Source: JAJRPT01 sp964465945 | GTDB taxonomy: Bacteria; Bacteroidota; Ignavibacteria; Kapaibacteriales; UBA2268 | DNA length: 64,000 bases | Direction of reading: 5' to 3' | Assembly (NCBI GenBank): GCA_964465945.1 | Contig: CAYXMM010000004.1 | Location: 186,001 to 250,000, forward strand | Shown: in pieces, positions 8,884 to 18,077 of the stretch | Layout of the letters: each line of letters opens with the position of its first letter | Position numbering within the stretch: position 1 is the stretch's first letter | Made by a program: the position numbers and the translations under genes | The notes under the pieces: model-generated | The model's input: only the letters and a program-made list of their open reading frames with translations | Told to the model about the DNA's origin: nothing | Database searches by the model: none

Positions 8884-10287
8884 AATATTTTGAATTTCAT
8901 TTGCAAATTGAATTAATTTTTCTTCATCAAAATTGTTAGTTGAAATTTGCAACCCTATAGGTAAACCTTCTGCATTTGTACCCACTGGTATTGATATCGC
9001 TGGTATTCCTGCTAAATTAGCAGATGCTACATAGAAATCACTCATATACATTGCAACTGGGTTATTAATTTTAGAGTTAAACTTAAACGCAGGAGTTGGT
9101 GTTGTTGGTGTTAAAACACAATCTACTTTTTCAAAAATTGACTTGTAATTATTATAAATTATTCTTCTTGCTTTGAGAGCATTCAAATAAAACGCATCGT
9201 GATGACCTTCGGAAAGAACATAAGTTCCAAGCATAATTCTTCGTTTGACTTCTGCACCGAAACCTTTGCTTCTCGTTTCTTTAACCATATCACTTGAATT
9301 ATCTGCTCTATACCCATAACGAACCCCATCAAACCTTGATAAATTTGAAGAAGCTTCGGCTGTTGCTATAATATAATATGTTGGTATCCAAATTTTTGAA
9401 TATGCGAATGATACAGGAATAAGTTGATGACCTTGTTTCTCTAATTCCTTTAAAGCTGCATTATACTTTTCCTTAACATCATCGTCAGAATGCTGCAACA
9501 TTTCTTCATCAATTACGCCAATTTTAAAATTCTTCTTATTCGATAAATTAATATTTATCAAGCTTTTGGTGCTTTCTTCTTGGACACAAGTAGAATCATT
9601 TTCATCTTCACCTGAAATAATATCTAAGCCAAGTGCTAAATCTTCTAAATTAGATGAAAAGATACCGATTTGGTCGAGCGAAGAACCAAATGCAGTTAAG
9701 CCAAATCTAGAAACTCTCCCATAAGTAGGTTTTATTCCATAAGTTCCTGTAAATGAGGCAGGTTGTCTTACAGAACCTCCTGTTTCTGAACCCAATGCGA
9801 TATGGCAAAGCCCTGCGGCAACAGCTGCTGCAGAACCACCAGAAGAACCACCGGGAACATATTCTTTATTTATTGGGTTTAAAACATTGCCGAAATATGA
9901 AGTTTCGTTTGAAGAACCCATCGCAAACTCATCTAAATTTGCTTTACCAATTATTATTGCTCCTGCGTCTTTTAATTTTTTAACAGCAGTTGCGTCATAA
10001 ATTGATATATAATTTTCAAGCATTTTAGATGCGCAAGTCATCTTTAAATTTTTTACATTAATGTTATCTTTTACAGCGACTATTAAACCTTCTGCAATTC
10101 TTTGATTTCCATTTTTGAAATTTTCATCAGATTTTACTGCAAGTATTCTTGCTTCTTCAAAATTCAAAGATATGAAAGCGTTTAAATCTAAATTATTTTC
10201 GATATTTTGTATTACTTTATTAACTAAATCAACTGTTGATGCTTTGCCATTTATAGCATCTTCCCTAAACTTTTTATAAGAAAGCAT
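8875..10287 (-). CDS. gatA: Asp-tRNA(Asn)/Glu-tRNA(Gln) amidotransferase subunit A
   Basis: This 470-residue amidase-signature protein is the glutaminase of the GatCAB complex, which turns misacylated Glu-tRNA(Gln) or Asp-tRNA(Asn) into the correct amide form. The Ser-cisSer-Lys triad is complete: K73 in VAVKDN, S148 in PGGSSGGS and S172 in GSETGGSVRQPAS, the same spacing as in well-studied GatA. The long conserved run after S172 (TGTYGIKPTYGRVSR) is also present. gatB and gatC are not in this window. It is last of a leftward cluster starting at psd, 41 bp behind a tatA gene, and its 3' end overlaps the dedA gene by 9 bp. Confidence 0.95.
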   Translation of the reverse strand: MLSYKKFREDAINGKASTVDLVNKVIQNIENNLDLNAFISLNFEEARILAVKSDENFKNGNQRIAEGLIVAVKDNINVKNLKMTCASKMLENYISIYDATAVKKLKDAGAIIIGKANLDEFAMGSSNETSYFGNVLNPINKEYVPGGSSGGSAAAVAAGLCHIALGSETGGSVRQPASFTGTYGIKPTYGRVSRFGLTAFGSSLDQIGIFSSNLEDLALGLDIISGEDENDSTCVQEESTKSLININLSNKKNFKIGVIDEEMLQHSDDDVKEKYNAALKELEKQGHQLIPVSFAYSKIWIPTYYIIATAEASSNLSRFDGVRYGYRADNSSDMVKETRSKGFGAEVKRRIMLGTYVLSEGHHDAFYLNALKARRIIYNNYKSIFEKVDCVLTPTTPTPAFKFNSKINNPVAMYMSDFYVASANLAGIPAISIPVGTNAEGLPIGLQISTNNFDEEKLIQFANEIQNILI

Positions 10288-10328
10288 TTATTTCCCTACT
10301 AAATGATTTATTTTTATTTAAAAATAAA

Positions 10329-10538
10329 TTAGTTGTTTTTGTCTTTTTCATTCTGAACTGAATTGTTCAATTCTTCTTTAATATTTGTAATTTCTTTAGA
10401 AAATTCATTTTGTGCATTCTTTAATTTTTGCATACCAGTATTCATCATCTTAGCAATCTCTGGAATTTTTTTAGGTCCAAAGAGCATTAAGAAAATAAAA
10501 ACAATGAAGATTAATTCTGCACCGCCAATATCAAACAT
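10329..10538 (-). CDS. tatA: TatA/TatB-family twin-arginine translocase subunit (69 aa)
   Basis: The small protein has the TatA plan: a short N-terminal membrane helix with the polar Glu early in it (GGAELIFIVFIFLMLF), the FGPKKIPEIAKMM hinge, then an amphipathic helix and a charged tail. TatA oligomers form the pore by which folded proteins cross the inner membrane. It follows a second tatA by 16 bp, so the cell has two unlike copies side by side. This one has the longer amphipathic region and may take a TatB-like role, but that is inference. tatC is not in the window. Confidence 0.88.
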   Translation of the reverse strand: MFDIGGAELIFIVFIFLMLFGPKKIPEIAKMMNTGMQKLKNAQNEFSKEITNIKEELNNSVQNEKDKNN

Positions 10539-10554
10539 AATTAACTAATGTTTA

Positions 10555-10734
10555 TTAATCTTTTAATTCTTTATTGTCAGTATTTGGTTTTTCATCGTTA
10601 GAAGAAGCTTTTTTGAACTCTCTAATTCCAGACCCTAAACCTTTCATTACTTCAGGAATTTTTTTACCTCCAAAAAGCAATAAAACAATACCACCAATTA
10701 AAATCCACTCCATTCCACCAGGTAACCCAAACAT
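10555..10734 (-). CDS. tatA: TatA-family translocase subunit (59 aa)
   Basis: I translated this short frame directly: ATG at 10734-10732 and stop at 10557-10555 give 59 residues. It starts MFGLPGGMEWILIGGIVLLL, continues FGGKKIPEVMKGLGSGIREF and ends in a charged tail. The early Glu in the membrane helix, the FGGKKIPE hinge and the G-G amphipathic helix are classical TatA. It sits 10 bp after purQ and 16 bp before the other tatA. A Tat-type signal peptide is found in the same window on the aminotransferase at 16778. Confidence 0.9.
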   Translation of the reverse strand: MFGLPGGMEWILIGGIVLLLFGGKKIPEVMKGLGSGIREFKKASSNDEKPNTDNKELKD

Positions 10735-10744
10735 ATCTAAACCT

Positions 10745-11434
10745 TTATAAGTTTACAAATTCATTTATTGATTTAAAAATTCTTAGCCCATCATCATATC
10801 CTAATATTCTATCAGAATACCGCTCAGGATGAGGCATCATACCAAGAACATTTCCTTTTTTATTAACAATTCCAGCAATATTATGTAACGAGCCATTAGG
10901 ATTAGCTTCATCAGTTACATTACCATTTATATCACAATATTGAAAAGCAATTTGATTATTGTCTTGCAATTCTTTATACCCATCATTACCAATATAATAA
11001 TTCCCTTCTCCATGGGCAATAGGAATTCTTAATATTTCGCCTTTGTTTAATTTACTTGTAAATGGTGATGAGTTGTTTTTTACTTTCAAAAATACATCTT
11101 TACAAATAAATGATAATGATTGATTTCTTAGTAAAGCACCTGGTAATAACCCAGTTTCAGTTAAAATTTGAAATCCGTTACAAATTCCAATTACTAATTT
11201 TCCTTGATTTGCAAATTTAATAACTTCACTCATTATATTTGAAAATCTTGCAATTGCGCCACATCTTATATAATCGCCAAATGAAAAACCACCAGGGATT
11301 ATTATACAGTCAATATCAGAAGGAATAGTTGTGTTTTTATGCCAAATAAACTCTGATTGGCCATTTAATGATCCAGCAAAGTAAGCATCTCTATCACAAT
11401 TTGAACCAGGGAAAACTAAAATTCCATATTTCAT
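10745..11434 (-). CDS. purQ: Phosphoribosylformylglycinamidine synthase subunit PurQ
   Basis: The 229-residue class I glutamine amidotransferase supplies ammonia to the FGAM synthase step of purine synthesis. It opens with GILVFPGSNCDRDA, has the nucleophile Cys in GICNGFQILTETGLLPGALLRN and the His/Glu pair in MMPHPER. It is the glutaminase of the split PurS-PurQ-PurL type; purS lies 9 bp upstream and purL is not in the window. The pair sits between phospholipid and Tat genes, so the cluster is a mixed housekeeping operon. Confidence 0.96.
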   Translation of the reverse strand: MKYGILVFPGSNCDRDAYFAGSLNGQSEFIWHKNTTIPSDIDCIIIPGGFSFGDYIRCGAIARFSNIMSEVIKFANQGKLVIGICNGFQILTETGLLPGALLRNQSLSFICKDVFLKVKNNSSPFTSKLNKGEILRIPIAHGEGNYYIGNDGYKELQDNNQIAFQYCDINGNVTDEANPNGSLHNIAGIVNKKGNVLGMMPHPERYSDRILGYDDGLRIFKSINEFVNL

Positions 11435-11443
11435 ATTATATCC

Positions 11444-11695
11444 TTACTCAATAATTTCAATATTGTAATTTTCAATTATTGGATTTGCAATTAGCTTATC
11501 GCATGCAATTTTAACCATTTCCTCTGCTTGTCCATCATTTTGTGCTGTTACTGATAATTGAATATACTTTCCAATCCTTACATTAGAAAAATTATTAAAT
11601 TCAAGAGAGTTCAAGGCATGTTCTATTGCCTTACCTTGCACATCAAGAATATTTTCTCTTAAAGTAACAAAAATCTTCGCTTTATAAACTTTCAT
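11444..11695 (-). CDS. purS: Phosphoribosylformylglycinamidine synthase subunit PurS
   Basis: This 83-residue protein is the small structural subunit that bridges PurQ and the short PurL in FGAM synthase. It has the family pattern of an N-terminal strand with KVYKAKIFVTLRENILDVQG, the AIEHALNSLEF helix, the VRIGKYIQL strand and a final MVKIACDKLIANPIIENY. Length is typical. It is followed after 9 bp by purQ, as in most genomes with the split enzyme. Confidence 0.93.
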   Translation of the reverse strand: MKVYKAKIFVTLRENILDVQGKAIEHALNSLEFNNFSNVRIGKYIQLSVTAQNDGQAEEMVKIACDKLIANPIIENYNIEIIE

Positions 11696-11734
11696 AATTT
11701 TTTACCTAAATAATTTTCAAATATAAGCAATGTT

Positions 11735-12532
11735 TCAATAATAATCTTGCTCGTTTTCACTTTCATATTCATCGTAATCAAACTCTTCTAAGCTTCTTTC
11801 AAGGGTATCGCCTTTTCTAATCCATTTAACTATATGTATTATTGCACTTACGACAAGATAAAACATCATAAATGGAAATAACAAATATCCTTTTGAAATA
11901 ATAATTGCTATTATTGCTAATAAAAACCCAATATTCAAAACTGGCTTTTCTTTAATATTTTTTAAACTTAGTCTTGGAATATTTCTATATTTTATAGTAG
12001 AAATCATAACAATAGAAGTTGAAATCGTAACGAAAAATATCAAGAAATTCTTATAAATTTCATTAAAGTTTGGGTCTAGTTGAAAAAATATTAGATAGCT
12101 GCAAATAGTTAAAGCAGAGCTCGGTATTGGAAATCCATTAAAATACTTTTTATCCTCAAATGAAGATAATTGCACATTAAATCTTGCTAATCTTAAAGCA
12201 CCCATTATTGCTGGTAAAGATGCTATAAATATTCCAAGTTCATTAAATTGGAACAAATGGACTTTATATAATAAATATGAAGGTGCAATACCGAATGTTA
12301 CAACATCGCATAATGAATCTAACTCTCCACCAAACTCTGACGAAGCCTTAATCATTCTTGCTGTTAAGCCGTCCATCATATCAAAGATTGCACCTAATAA
12401 GATGAAGAAAGCAGCTCTTTCAAATTGTGGCTCAGGCATTGAAGCATATACAATACTTGCAAATCCACAAAATAAATTTGCTGTCGTTAATAAGTTTGGT
12501 ACAAATGACCTTGTTACTCTTCTTGTTGCCAT
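11735..12532 (-). CDS. pssA: CDP-diacylglycerol-serine O-phosphatidyltransferase
   Basis: The 265-residue integral membrane enzyme makes phosphatidylserine from CDP-diacylglycerol and serine. The CDP-alcohol phosphotransferase signature D-G-x2-A-R-x8-G-x3-D-x3-D is complete in MDGLTARMIKASSEFGGE and the following LDSLCD. About eight hydrophobic helices follow, and the C-terminal tail is very acidic (EEFDYDEYESENEQDYY). It lies 5 bp after psd, so the two genes give the serine-to-ethanolamine phospholipid route in one transcript. Confidence 0.93.
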   Translation of the reverse strand: MATRRVTRSFVPNLLTTANLFCGFASIVYASMPEPQFERAAFFILLGAIFDMMDGLTARMIKASSEFGGELDSLCDVVTFGIAPSYLLYKVHLFQFNELGIFIASLPAIMGALRLARFNVQLSSFEDKKYFNGFPIPSSALTICSYLIFFQLDPNFNEIYKNFLIFFVTISTSIVMISTIKYRNIPRLSLKNIKEKPVLNIGFLLAIIAIIISKGYLLFPFMMFYLVVSAIIHIVKWIRKGDTLERSLEEFDYDEYESENEQDYY

Positions 12533-12537
12533 AATAA

Positions 12538-13203
12538 TTATTTAGGAAGTTTTGCTATAATAGTTTCACCAGCCACTACCCTATCTCCAACTTTAACTAA
12601 AATTTCACTATTTGGGTCAATAGCAATGTCCATTCTTGAACCAAACTTCATCATTCCTATTTTATCTCCAGCACTAAGTTTGTCGCCTACTTTCACATCA
12701 CAAACAATTCTTCTAGCTAAAACACCAACAATCTGCTTAAAAAACACTTTGCCATATTTATTTTCTATTCCAATTCTTGAATGCTCGTTTAGTTCAGATG
12801 ACTTTGGGTGAAACGCTACTAAATACTCACCTTCATAGTATTCGTAAAATTTAACCTCACCAGTCGCAGGTGTTCTATTAACATGAACATCTAAGGGAGA
12901 TAAAAAAATACTTATCCTTTTAGAATCAGCTTTCAAATAATGCTTTTCAAACTCTTCTTCAATGTTAACAACTTTACCGTCGGCAGGTGAAATAATTATA
13001 GATTCATCTTCTAACACTTCTTTCGATATAACTCTTTCAGGGTCTCTGAAAAATATCAGTGCAAAAAGAACCAATATTGAACCAAGTGTATAAAGGATCC
13101 AACTTAGCCATCTATATACGTCAACAAACTTTGGAGTTAAAATTAAAAGTAATCCAAGAAAAATTATTATAAAGAAGTTATCTAATCCGTATTTTGTAAT
13201 CAT
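12538..13203 (-). CDS. psd: Phosphatidylserine decarboxylase, short (archaeal-like) type
   Basis: The 221-residue protein decarboxylates phosphatidylserine to phosphatidylethanolamine. Two N-terminal membrane helices are followed by FFRDPER, SPADGKV, the catalytic His in SPLDVHVNR (H107) and, near the C-terminus, MMKFGSRMDI, where cleavage before S189 would create the pyruvoyl cofactor. The FGSR cleavage motif, in place of LGST, and the short length mark the type common in Bacteroidota. It is the first gene of the leftward cluster psd-pssA-purS-purQ-tatA-tatA-gatA and is divergent from dnaN. Confidence 0.93.
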   Translation of the reverse strand: MITKYGLDNFFIIIFLGLLLILTPKFVDVYRWLSWILYTLGSILVLFALIFFRDPERVISKEVLEDESIIISPADGKVVNIEEEFEKHYLKADSKRISIFLSPLDVHVNRTPATGEVKFYEYYEGEYLVAFHPKSSELNEHSRIGIENKYGKVFFKQIVGVLARRIVCDVKVGDKLSAGDKIGMMKFGSRMDIAIDPNSEILVKVGDRVVAGETIIAKLPK

Positions 13204-13303
13204 ATCTATTTTTCAACAAAATATAAAACTTTTGTTTTTATTTATTAATTTAAGTTTTCAAAATTACAAATTTTAAAATTAACTTTTACAAATAGGTTGA
13301 AAA

Positions 13304-14488
13304 ATGAAATTTTCAGTTGATGTTTCTGAATTTAAAAATGCAGTATCAAAGATATTGCCTGCTATCCCATCAAAGTCTACTTTACCAGTATTAGAGCATT
13401 TTTACGCTAAATTAGAAGGCGATATTTTAACTCTAATTTCAACTGACCAAGATTTAACAATTTTATCAACACTTAAAGTTACTGGTAGCGAAGAAGGTAA
13501 AGTTTTGCTTCCAGCAAGGAAAATAAGTGAGTTTTTAAAAGTGCCAGGAATGTTAGGCGAACTTAATATTTCTGTTGATATGGATCTATACAACGTGTCC
13601 ATTACATCTACAACAGGTTCTTATCAAATGAAAGGTCTTGACGTAGATCAATATTTAAAACTTCCTGAATTAGAGGAAACTTCAAAGCCATCATGGAATG
13701 GGGATTCTTTTGATGGAGACTATAATGAAGACTTTAGTCCTGCATTTATAAATAGAGAATCTTTAGTTAGATTATGTCAGAAAACTCATTTTGCTGTATC
13801 ATCTGATGAATTTAGACCTTCAATGACAGGTGTTCTATTCCAGTTTAAAGGTGAAATCTTAAACGTAGTAGCGACTGACTCTTACAGATTAGTTAAAGCT
13901 AAATATAGTCCTTTAAATGCAAACTTACCTCAAGAATTAAGTATAATTATTCCTATTAAAACAATAGATTTATTAAAAAACATTGATAATGATGTATTAT
14001 TGTCATTTTTAGTTGCTAAGGATAAAGTTACACATTGCAGATTTGATATTGGGGAGACTGTTATTATTAGTAAAGTGATAACTGAGAAATTCCCACCTTA
14101 TGAATCAGTAATTCCAAGCGCTAATCCTTCTCTTGCAGTTTTCGACAGAGAAGAACTAATATCTGCTATTAAAAGAGTTTCTTTCTTTTCAAACTCAGTT
14201 TCTAAACAATTAAAAATAAAATTTACGGATAATAAAACTATTATTACTGGTAATGATGAAGAATCTGGAATGTCTGGTACAGAAACATTGAATTGTAAAT
14301 ACGCAGGAAATGAAGTTGAAATTGGTTTTAACTTTAAATTCTTAGAAGATGCAATCAATAATATTGATAAATCAGAAGAAAATTTAGTTTATATAACATT
14401 CTCTGAGCCACTTAAACCAATTTTAGTTTTACCTGATGAAACTGGTGATGAACTTTTAAATCTTATAATGCCAGTAAAAATTAAGTAA
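13304..14488 (+). CDS. dnaN: DNA polymerase III beta sliding clamp
   Basis: The 394-residue clamp encircles DNA and tethers the replicative polymerase. All three clamp domains can be followed: MKFSVDVSEFKNAVSKILPAI, a middle domain starting at residue ~148 (FINRESLVRLCQKTHFAVS, then DEFRPSMTGVLF), and a third with FPPYESVIPS; the C-terminus LIMPVKIK is the usual one. It is about 25 residues longer than common clamps because of an acidic Ser/Asp-rich insertion (KPSWNGDSFDGDYNEDFS) between domains 1 and 2. dnaA and recF are not nearby, so this is not the classical dnaA-dnaN arrangement. A strong terminator follows. Confidence 0.96.
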   Translation: MKFSVDVSEFKNAVSKILPAIPSKSTLPVLEHFYAKLEGDILTLISTDQDLTILSTLKVTGSEEGKVLLPARKISEFLKVPGMLGELNISVDMDLYNVSITSTTGSYQMKGLDVDQYLKLPELEETSKPSWNGDSFDGDYNEDFSPAFINRESLVRLCQKTHFAVSSDEFRPSMTGVLFQFKGEILNVVATDSYRLVKAKYSPLNANLPQELSIIIPIKTIDLLKNIDNDVLLSFLVAKDKVTHCRFDIGETVIISKVITEKFPPYESVIPSANPSLAVFDREELISAIKRVSFFSNSVSKQLKIKFTDNKTIITGNDEESGMSGTETLNCKYAGNEVEIGFNFKFLEDAINNIDKSEENLVYITFSEPLKPILVLPDETGDELLNLIMPVKIK

Positions 14489-14509
14489 TTCACATTAAAA
14501 TTATTAATC

Positions 14510-14544
14510 AAAGGCATATTTATCAAATTATGCCTTTTTTTTTT
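14510..14544 (+). terminator. Rho-independent terminator after dnaN
   Basis: The stem AAAGGCATA (14510-14518) pairs with TATGCCTTT (14529-14537) across a 10-base loop and runs into a tract of ten T ending at 14544. It isolates dnaN from the antiporter gene. Confidence 0.88.
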
Positions 14545-14663
14545 CGTTTTTTTTATTTATTTTACACTTTTAAAACTTACTTTTTCGTTTTCAAAATCTA
14601 AGATAATCATAAGAAAGTAGTTTTAAAATAAGGTTTTCCTTTTAAATGTTATTAGTTCATTAT

Positions 14664-14671
14664 TAATTTTG
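14664..14671 (+). promoter_or_regulatory. Candidate -7 element (TAATTTTG) of the antiporter gene
   Basis: TAATTTTG matches TAnnTTTG and ends only 10 bases before the ATG at 14682, which would give a 5' leader of just a few bases. It lies in the 137 bases between the dnaN terminator and the gene. No Shine-Dalgarno is present, as expected for a nearly leaderless mRNA. Confidence 0.45.
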
Positions 14672-14681
14672 AGAATAGCCC

Positions 14682-16763
14682 ATGAATGAATTTTTACAAT
14701 TTTTACAGCATCATTTTTCTTTACCTCTCCAAAACCCAGTAATAGTCTTTTCTATAATATTATTTATAATATTATTAAGTCCGATATTGCTAAAAAGAAT
14801 TAATGTTCCAAGCATAATTGGACTAATTGTTTCAGGTATCATAATAGGACCTCATGGGTTTAACATTATTGAGAATAATTCGGCTATCAAACTATTCTCT
14901 ACTATTGGTTTGTTATTTATAATGTTTATAGCTGGTTTAGAACTTGATATGATTGAGTTCAAATCAAATAAAAACAAAAGCTTATTATTCGGATTTTTCA
15001 CATTTATAATACCTTTGTCATTTGGTTTTCCTATATGTCATTATTTGCTTGGTTTAGACCTTAACGCTAGTTTGTTAGTTTCAAGTATGTTTTCTACTCA
15101 TACTCTTGTTACTTATCCTATAGTTAGTAGATTTGGAATATCACAAAAGCAATCAGTAGCAATATCTGTGGGTGGGACTATGCTTACTGATACTGCTGTT
15201 TTATTATTGCTTGCAGTTATAATAGGAAATCATAGGGGTGAATTATCAGCTGAATTTTGGATACAAATTGCAATTTCATTAGTGATATTTTCTGCAATAA
15301 TGTTTTATGCTGTTCCAAAAATAGCAAGGTTATTTTTTCAAAAATTAGATAGTGAAAAACACGCACATTTTATTTTTGTCTTATCAGTTTTATTTTTTGC
15401 AGCATTTATAGCGGAATTATCAGGATTTGAAAGTATTATTGGTGCGTTCGTTGCAGGTCTTGCTTTAAATAAATTAATTCCTCATTCTTCAATTTTAATG
15501 AATAGAATTGAATTTATTGGAAATGCCCTTTTTATTCCATTCTTTCTTATTGCTGTTGGAATGATTGTAGATGTCTCAGTTATTTTTAGTGGCACAATGG
15601 CGCTAATTTTAGCTTTTACATTAACCTTATCAGCGATTTTAGGTAAATATTTAGCTGCCCATCTTACAAGATTTGTATTTAAGTATTCAAAGGACGAAGG
15701 AAATTTAATTTTTGGTTTAACTTCTGCTCATGCAGCTGCAACACTTGCTGTTATTATGGTTGGATTTAATGAAGGGATTATTGATATTAATGTATTAAAT
15801 GGAATTATTATTTTAATATTAATAACATGTGTAGTTGCAACGATTGTAACAGAAAATGCTGCAAAGAATATTCTAAAATTAAAACCTGAAATAAACCCTC
15901 AAAGCGAAGTAGATAAAAATATATTAGGAAATAAAGTTTTAATTCCAATTTCTAATTTAAGTAACTTTGAAACGTATATGGAGTTTATATTTCTATTAAC
16001 TTCTAAAAGTACAACTGACCCAATTTATGTTCTCTCTGTTGTGCCAAATAATCAAGAAGCTGAGCTTAATATAAATAAATCAAAAGTCGAACTTGAAAAG
16101 TTCTCAAAAGTGTTTAGTGCAACTGAAAATGATATTAGGTTGATTTCAACAATTGAGCATAATATTCCAAGTGGAATTTCAAGAAGTGCAAAAGAAAATA
16201 GTGTAGATATTGTTTTCGTGGGCTGGCCTAAAAGAAACGACATTGTAAATAAGTTTTTTGGTGAAGATATAGATAATATTGTTAGAATAGTGAATAAAAC
16301 TCTTGTTGTTGGTAAGATTTTGAAACCAATTTCATCTTATGAAAGAATTGTTCTCTTTATTCCACCTTCATTAGAAAGCGACAATGATTTTGAGTTTATA
16401 TTAAATAAAGTATTTAATCTTTCAAAAGAGTTAAGTTCAAGTATTGACGTTTATTGTAATAAAATAACATTAGAAAAACTGGAACAATTTAATAAAAAAT
16501 CAAATTTTAATTTGTATTTAGATTTTAATGAGTTTAGTAATTGGCAAAAATTAAAATCATCAAAAATTGAGTTAGGAGAATTAGACCTTATAATTTTGAT
16601 TAATTCAAGAGATAGTTTGCCTTCTTACGAAAATTATTTAGAGAATTTACCTACGAAATTTGACAAAATATATCCATTGAATTCTAAATTTGTATTTTAC
16701 CCTAAAACTAAATCTTTTATTGAATTAAATGAAACTTATGGCGATGTTTCACCAACAATCTAA
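14682..16763 (+). CDS. CPA2-family cation:proton antiporter with C-terminal USP-like region
   Basis: The 693-residue inner-membrane protein has an N-terminal ~400-residue Na+/H+ exchanger domain of the KefB/NapA kind with about 12 helices: NVPSIIGLIVSGIIIGPHG, LFIMFIAGLELD, the discontinuous helix TMLTDTAVLLLLAVIIG, and the basic/acidic SGFESIIGAFVAGLALN. The cytosolic part (~410-693) looks like two universal-stress-protein modules (VLIPISNLSNFETYMEFI; VDIVFVGWPKRNDIVNKFF). It should exchange Na+ or K+ for protons under control of a soluble ligand. It stands between two promoterless-looking neighbours and is followed 14 bp later by the aminotransferase gene. Confidence 0.88.
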   Translation: MNEFLQFLQHHFSLPLQNPVIVFSIILFIILLSPILLKRINVPSIIGLIVSGIIIGPHGFNIIENNSAIKLFSTIGLLFIMFIAGLELDMIEFKSNKNKSLLFGFFTFIIPLSFGFPICHYLLGLDLNASLLVSSMFSTHTLVTYPIVSRFGISQKQSVAISVGGTMLTDTAVLLLLAVIIGNHRGELSAEFWIQIAISLVIFSAIMFYAVPKIARLFFQKLDSEKHAHFIFVLSVLFFAAFIAELSGFESIIGAFVAGLALNKLIPHSSILMNRIEFIGNALFIPFFLIAVGMIVDVSVIFSGTMALILAFTLTLSAILGKYLAAHLTRFVFKYSKDEGNLIFGLTSAHAAATLAVIMVGFNEGIIDINVLNGIIILILITCVVATIVTENAAKNILKLKPEINPQSEVDKNILGNKVLIPISNLSNFETYMEFIFLLTSKSTTDPIYVLSVVPNNQEAELNINKSKVELEKFSKVFSATENDIRLISTIEHNIPSGISRSAKENSVDIVFVGWPKRNDIVNKFFGEDIDNIVRIVNKTLVVGKILKPISSYERIVLFIPPSLESDNDFEFILNKVFNLSKELSSSIDVYCNKITLEKLEQFNKKSNFNLYLDFNEFSNWQKLKSSKIELGELDLIILINSRDSLPSYENYLENLPTKFDKIYPLNSKFVFYPKTKSFIELNETYGDVSPTI

Positions 16764-16777
16764 CTGCAGGAGTAGTT

Positions 16778-18064
16778 ATGGAAAGAAGAAATTTTATTAA
16801 AAATAGTATTATTACTGCTGGAGTAATTAGTACTTTTGGAATTGGAGGAAGTTTAAAAATGTCAGCAGATAATAAAAATAGGAAAAATATATTACCTATT
16901 GATGAAAGTGATACAAACAAAGATGTAGATTTTTGGAGATGGGTCAGAGAATCATATAGTGTATCTGATAATATAATTAACTTGAATAATGGTGGAGTTT
17001 CTCCTCAACCTATTGTTGTGCAAGAAACTATGAAAAAGTATAATGATTTTTCTAATGAAGCACCTTCATATTATATGTGGAGAGTTTTAGATGCAGGGAG
17101 AGAGCCGCTAAGAGAAAATCTTGCAGAACTTGCTGGATGTTCGCCAGAAGAATTAGCAATTAATAGAAATACAACTGAAGGGTTGAATACAATTATTTTT
17201 GGATTAAATCTTAAAAAAGGTGATGAAGTTGTTTTAAATAAATATGACTATCCGAATATGATGAACGCTTGGAAGCAGAGAGAAAAGCGTGATGGAATAA
17301 AGCTTGTTTGGATAGATATGCAATTTCCGATGGAAAATGAGGAAGAGATTGCTAAATTATATATAGATAAATTTACAGATAAAACTAAAGTTGTCCATAT
17401 CACTCACGTAATAAATTGGGTTGGTCAAGTTATTCCTACAAAAGCGATTGCTCGTGAAGCGCATAAAAGAGGCATTGAAGTAATTGTAGATGGTGCTCAT
17501 TCATTTGCTCAAATGGATTATAAAATCCCTGATTTAGAGTGCGACTACTTTGCGACAAGTTTACATAAATGGATGTGCGCTCCTTTTGGTTCTGGTTTAA
17601 TGTATATACGAAAAGATAAAATTCAAAATATATGGGCTTTGCTTTCAAATGATAAGCCAGATGGAGATGATATAAGAAAGTTTGAATCATTAGGCACAAG
17701 AAGTTTCCCTTCTGAATTGGCTATTGGCTCTGCCCTGTCATTCCATAATTCAATTGGAACTAAAAGAAAACAAGAGAGATTAACTTATCTTAGAAACTAT
17801 TGGATGGAACAAGTTAAGGATATTAAAGGAGTAAAGTTTTATAATTCGTTTTTACCAGAGTTTTCATGTGCACTTGCAAATATACATTTTGAGGGAAAAG
17901 ATGCTTTAGAACTAGATGGTTTCCTTTGGAGTAAGTACAAAATTCATACAGTTGGTATCAAATATGAAAATGTCAACGGAGTTAGAATTACGCCAAATGT
18001 TTATACTTCAGAAATAGATTTAGATAAATTAGTTAAAGCAATTTATAAGTTTTCTAAGAGTTAA
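16778..18064 (+). CDS. Tat-exported class V aminotransferase (isopenicillin-N-epimerase-like)
   Basis: The 428-residue PLP enzyme begins with a twin-arginine signal peptide (MERRNFIKNSIITAGVIS), so it should be exported folded, with its cofactor. The body is fold-type I, class V: LNNGGVSPQP near residue 70, the sugar-cysteine-like helix NRNTTEGLNTIIFGL, VDGAHSFAQMD, and the PLP lysine in ATSLHKWMCAPFGSG. The nearest named relatives are isopenicillin N epimerase and other exported cysteine-desulfurase-like enzymes; the substrate is unknown. A Shine-Dalgarno (AGGAG) precedes the ATG by 5-6 bases. It is coupled to the antiporter gene 14 bp upstream. Confidence 0.85.
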   Translation: MERRNFIKNSIITAGVISTFGIGGSLKMSADNKNRKNILPIDESDTNKDVDFWRWVRESYSVSDNIINLNNGGVSPQPIVVQETMKKYNDFSNEAPSYYMWRVLDAGREPLRENLAELAGCSPEELAINRNTTEGLNTIIFGLNLKKGDEVVLNKYDYPNMMNAWKQREKRDGIKLVWIDMQFPMENEEEIAKLYIDKFTDKTKVVHITHVINWVGQVIPTKAIAREAHKRGIEVIVDGAHSFAQMDYKIPDLECDYFATSLHKWMCAPFGSGLMYIRKDKIQNIWALLSNDKPDGDDIRKFESLGTRSFPSELAIGSALSFHNSIGTKRKQERLTYLRNYWMEQVKDIKGVKFYNSFLPEFSCALANIHFEGKDALELDGFLWSKYKIHTVGIKYENVNGVRITPNVYTSEIDLDKLVKAIYKFSKS

Positions 18065-18077
18065 TAAAATTAATTTG

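Noticed and set aside
17436..17699. 87-residue minus-strand frame within the aminotransferase gene
   Set aside because: It covers the PLP-lysine region of the real gene in antisense and shows no domain of its own.
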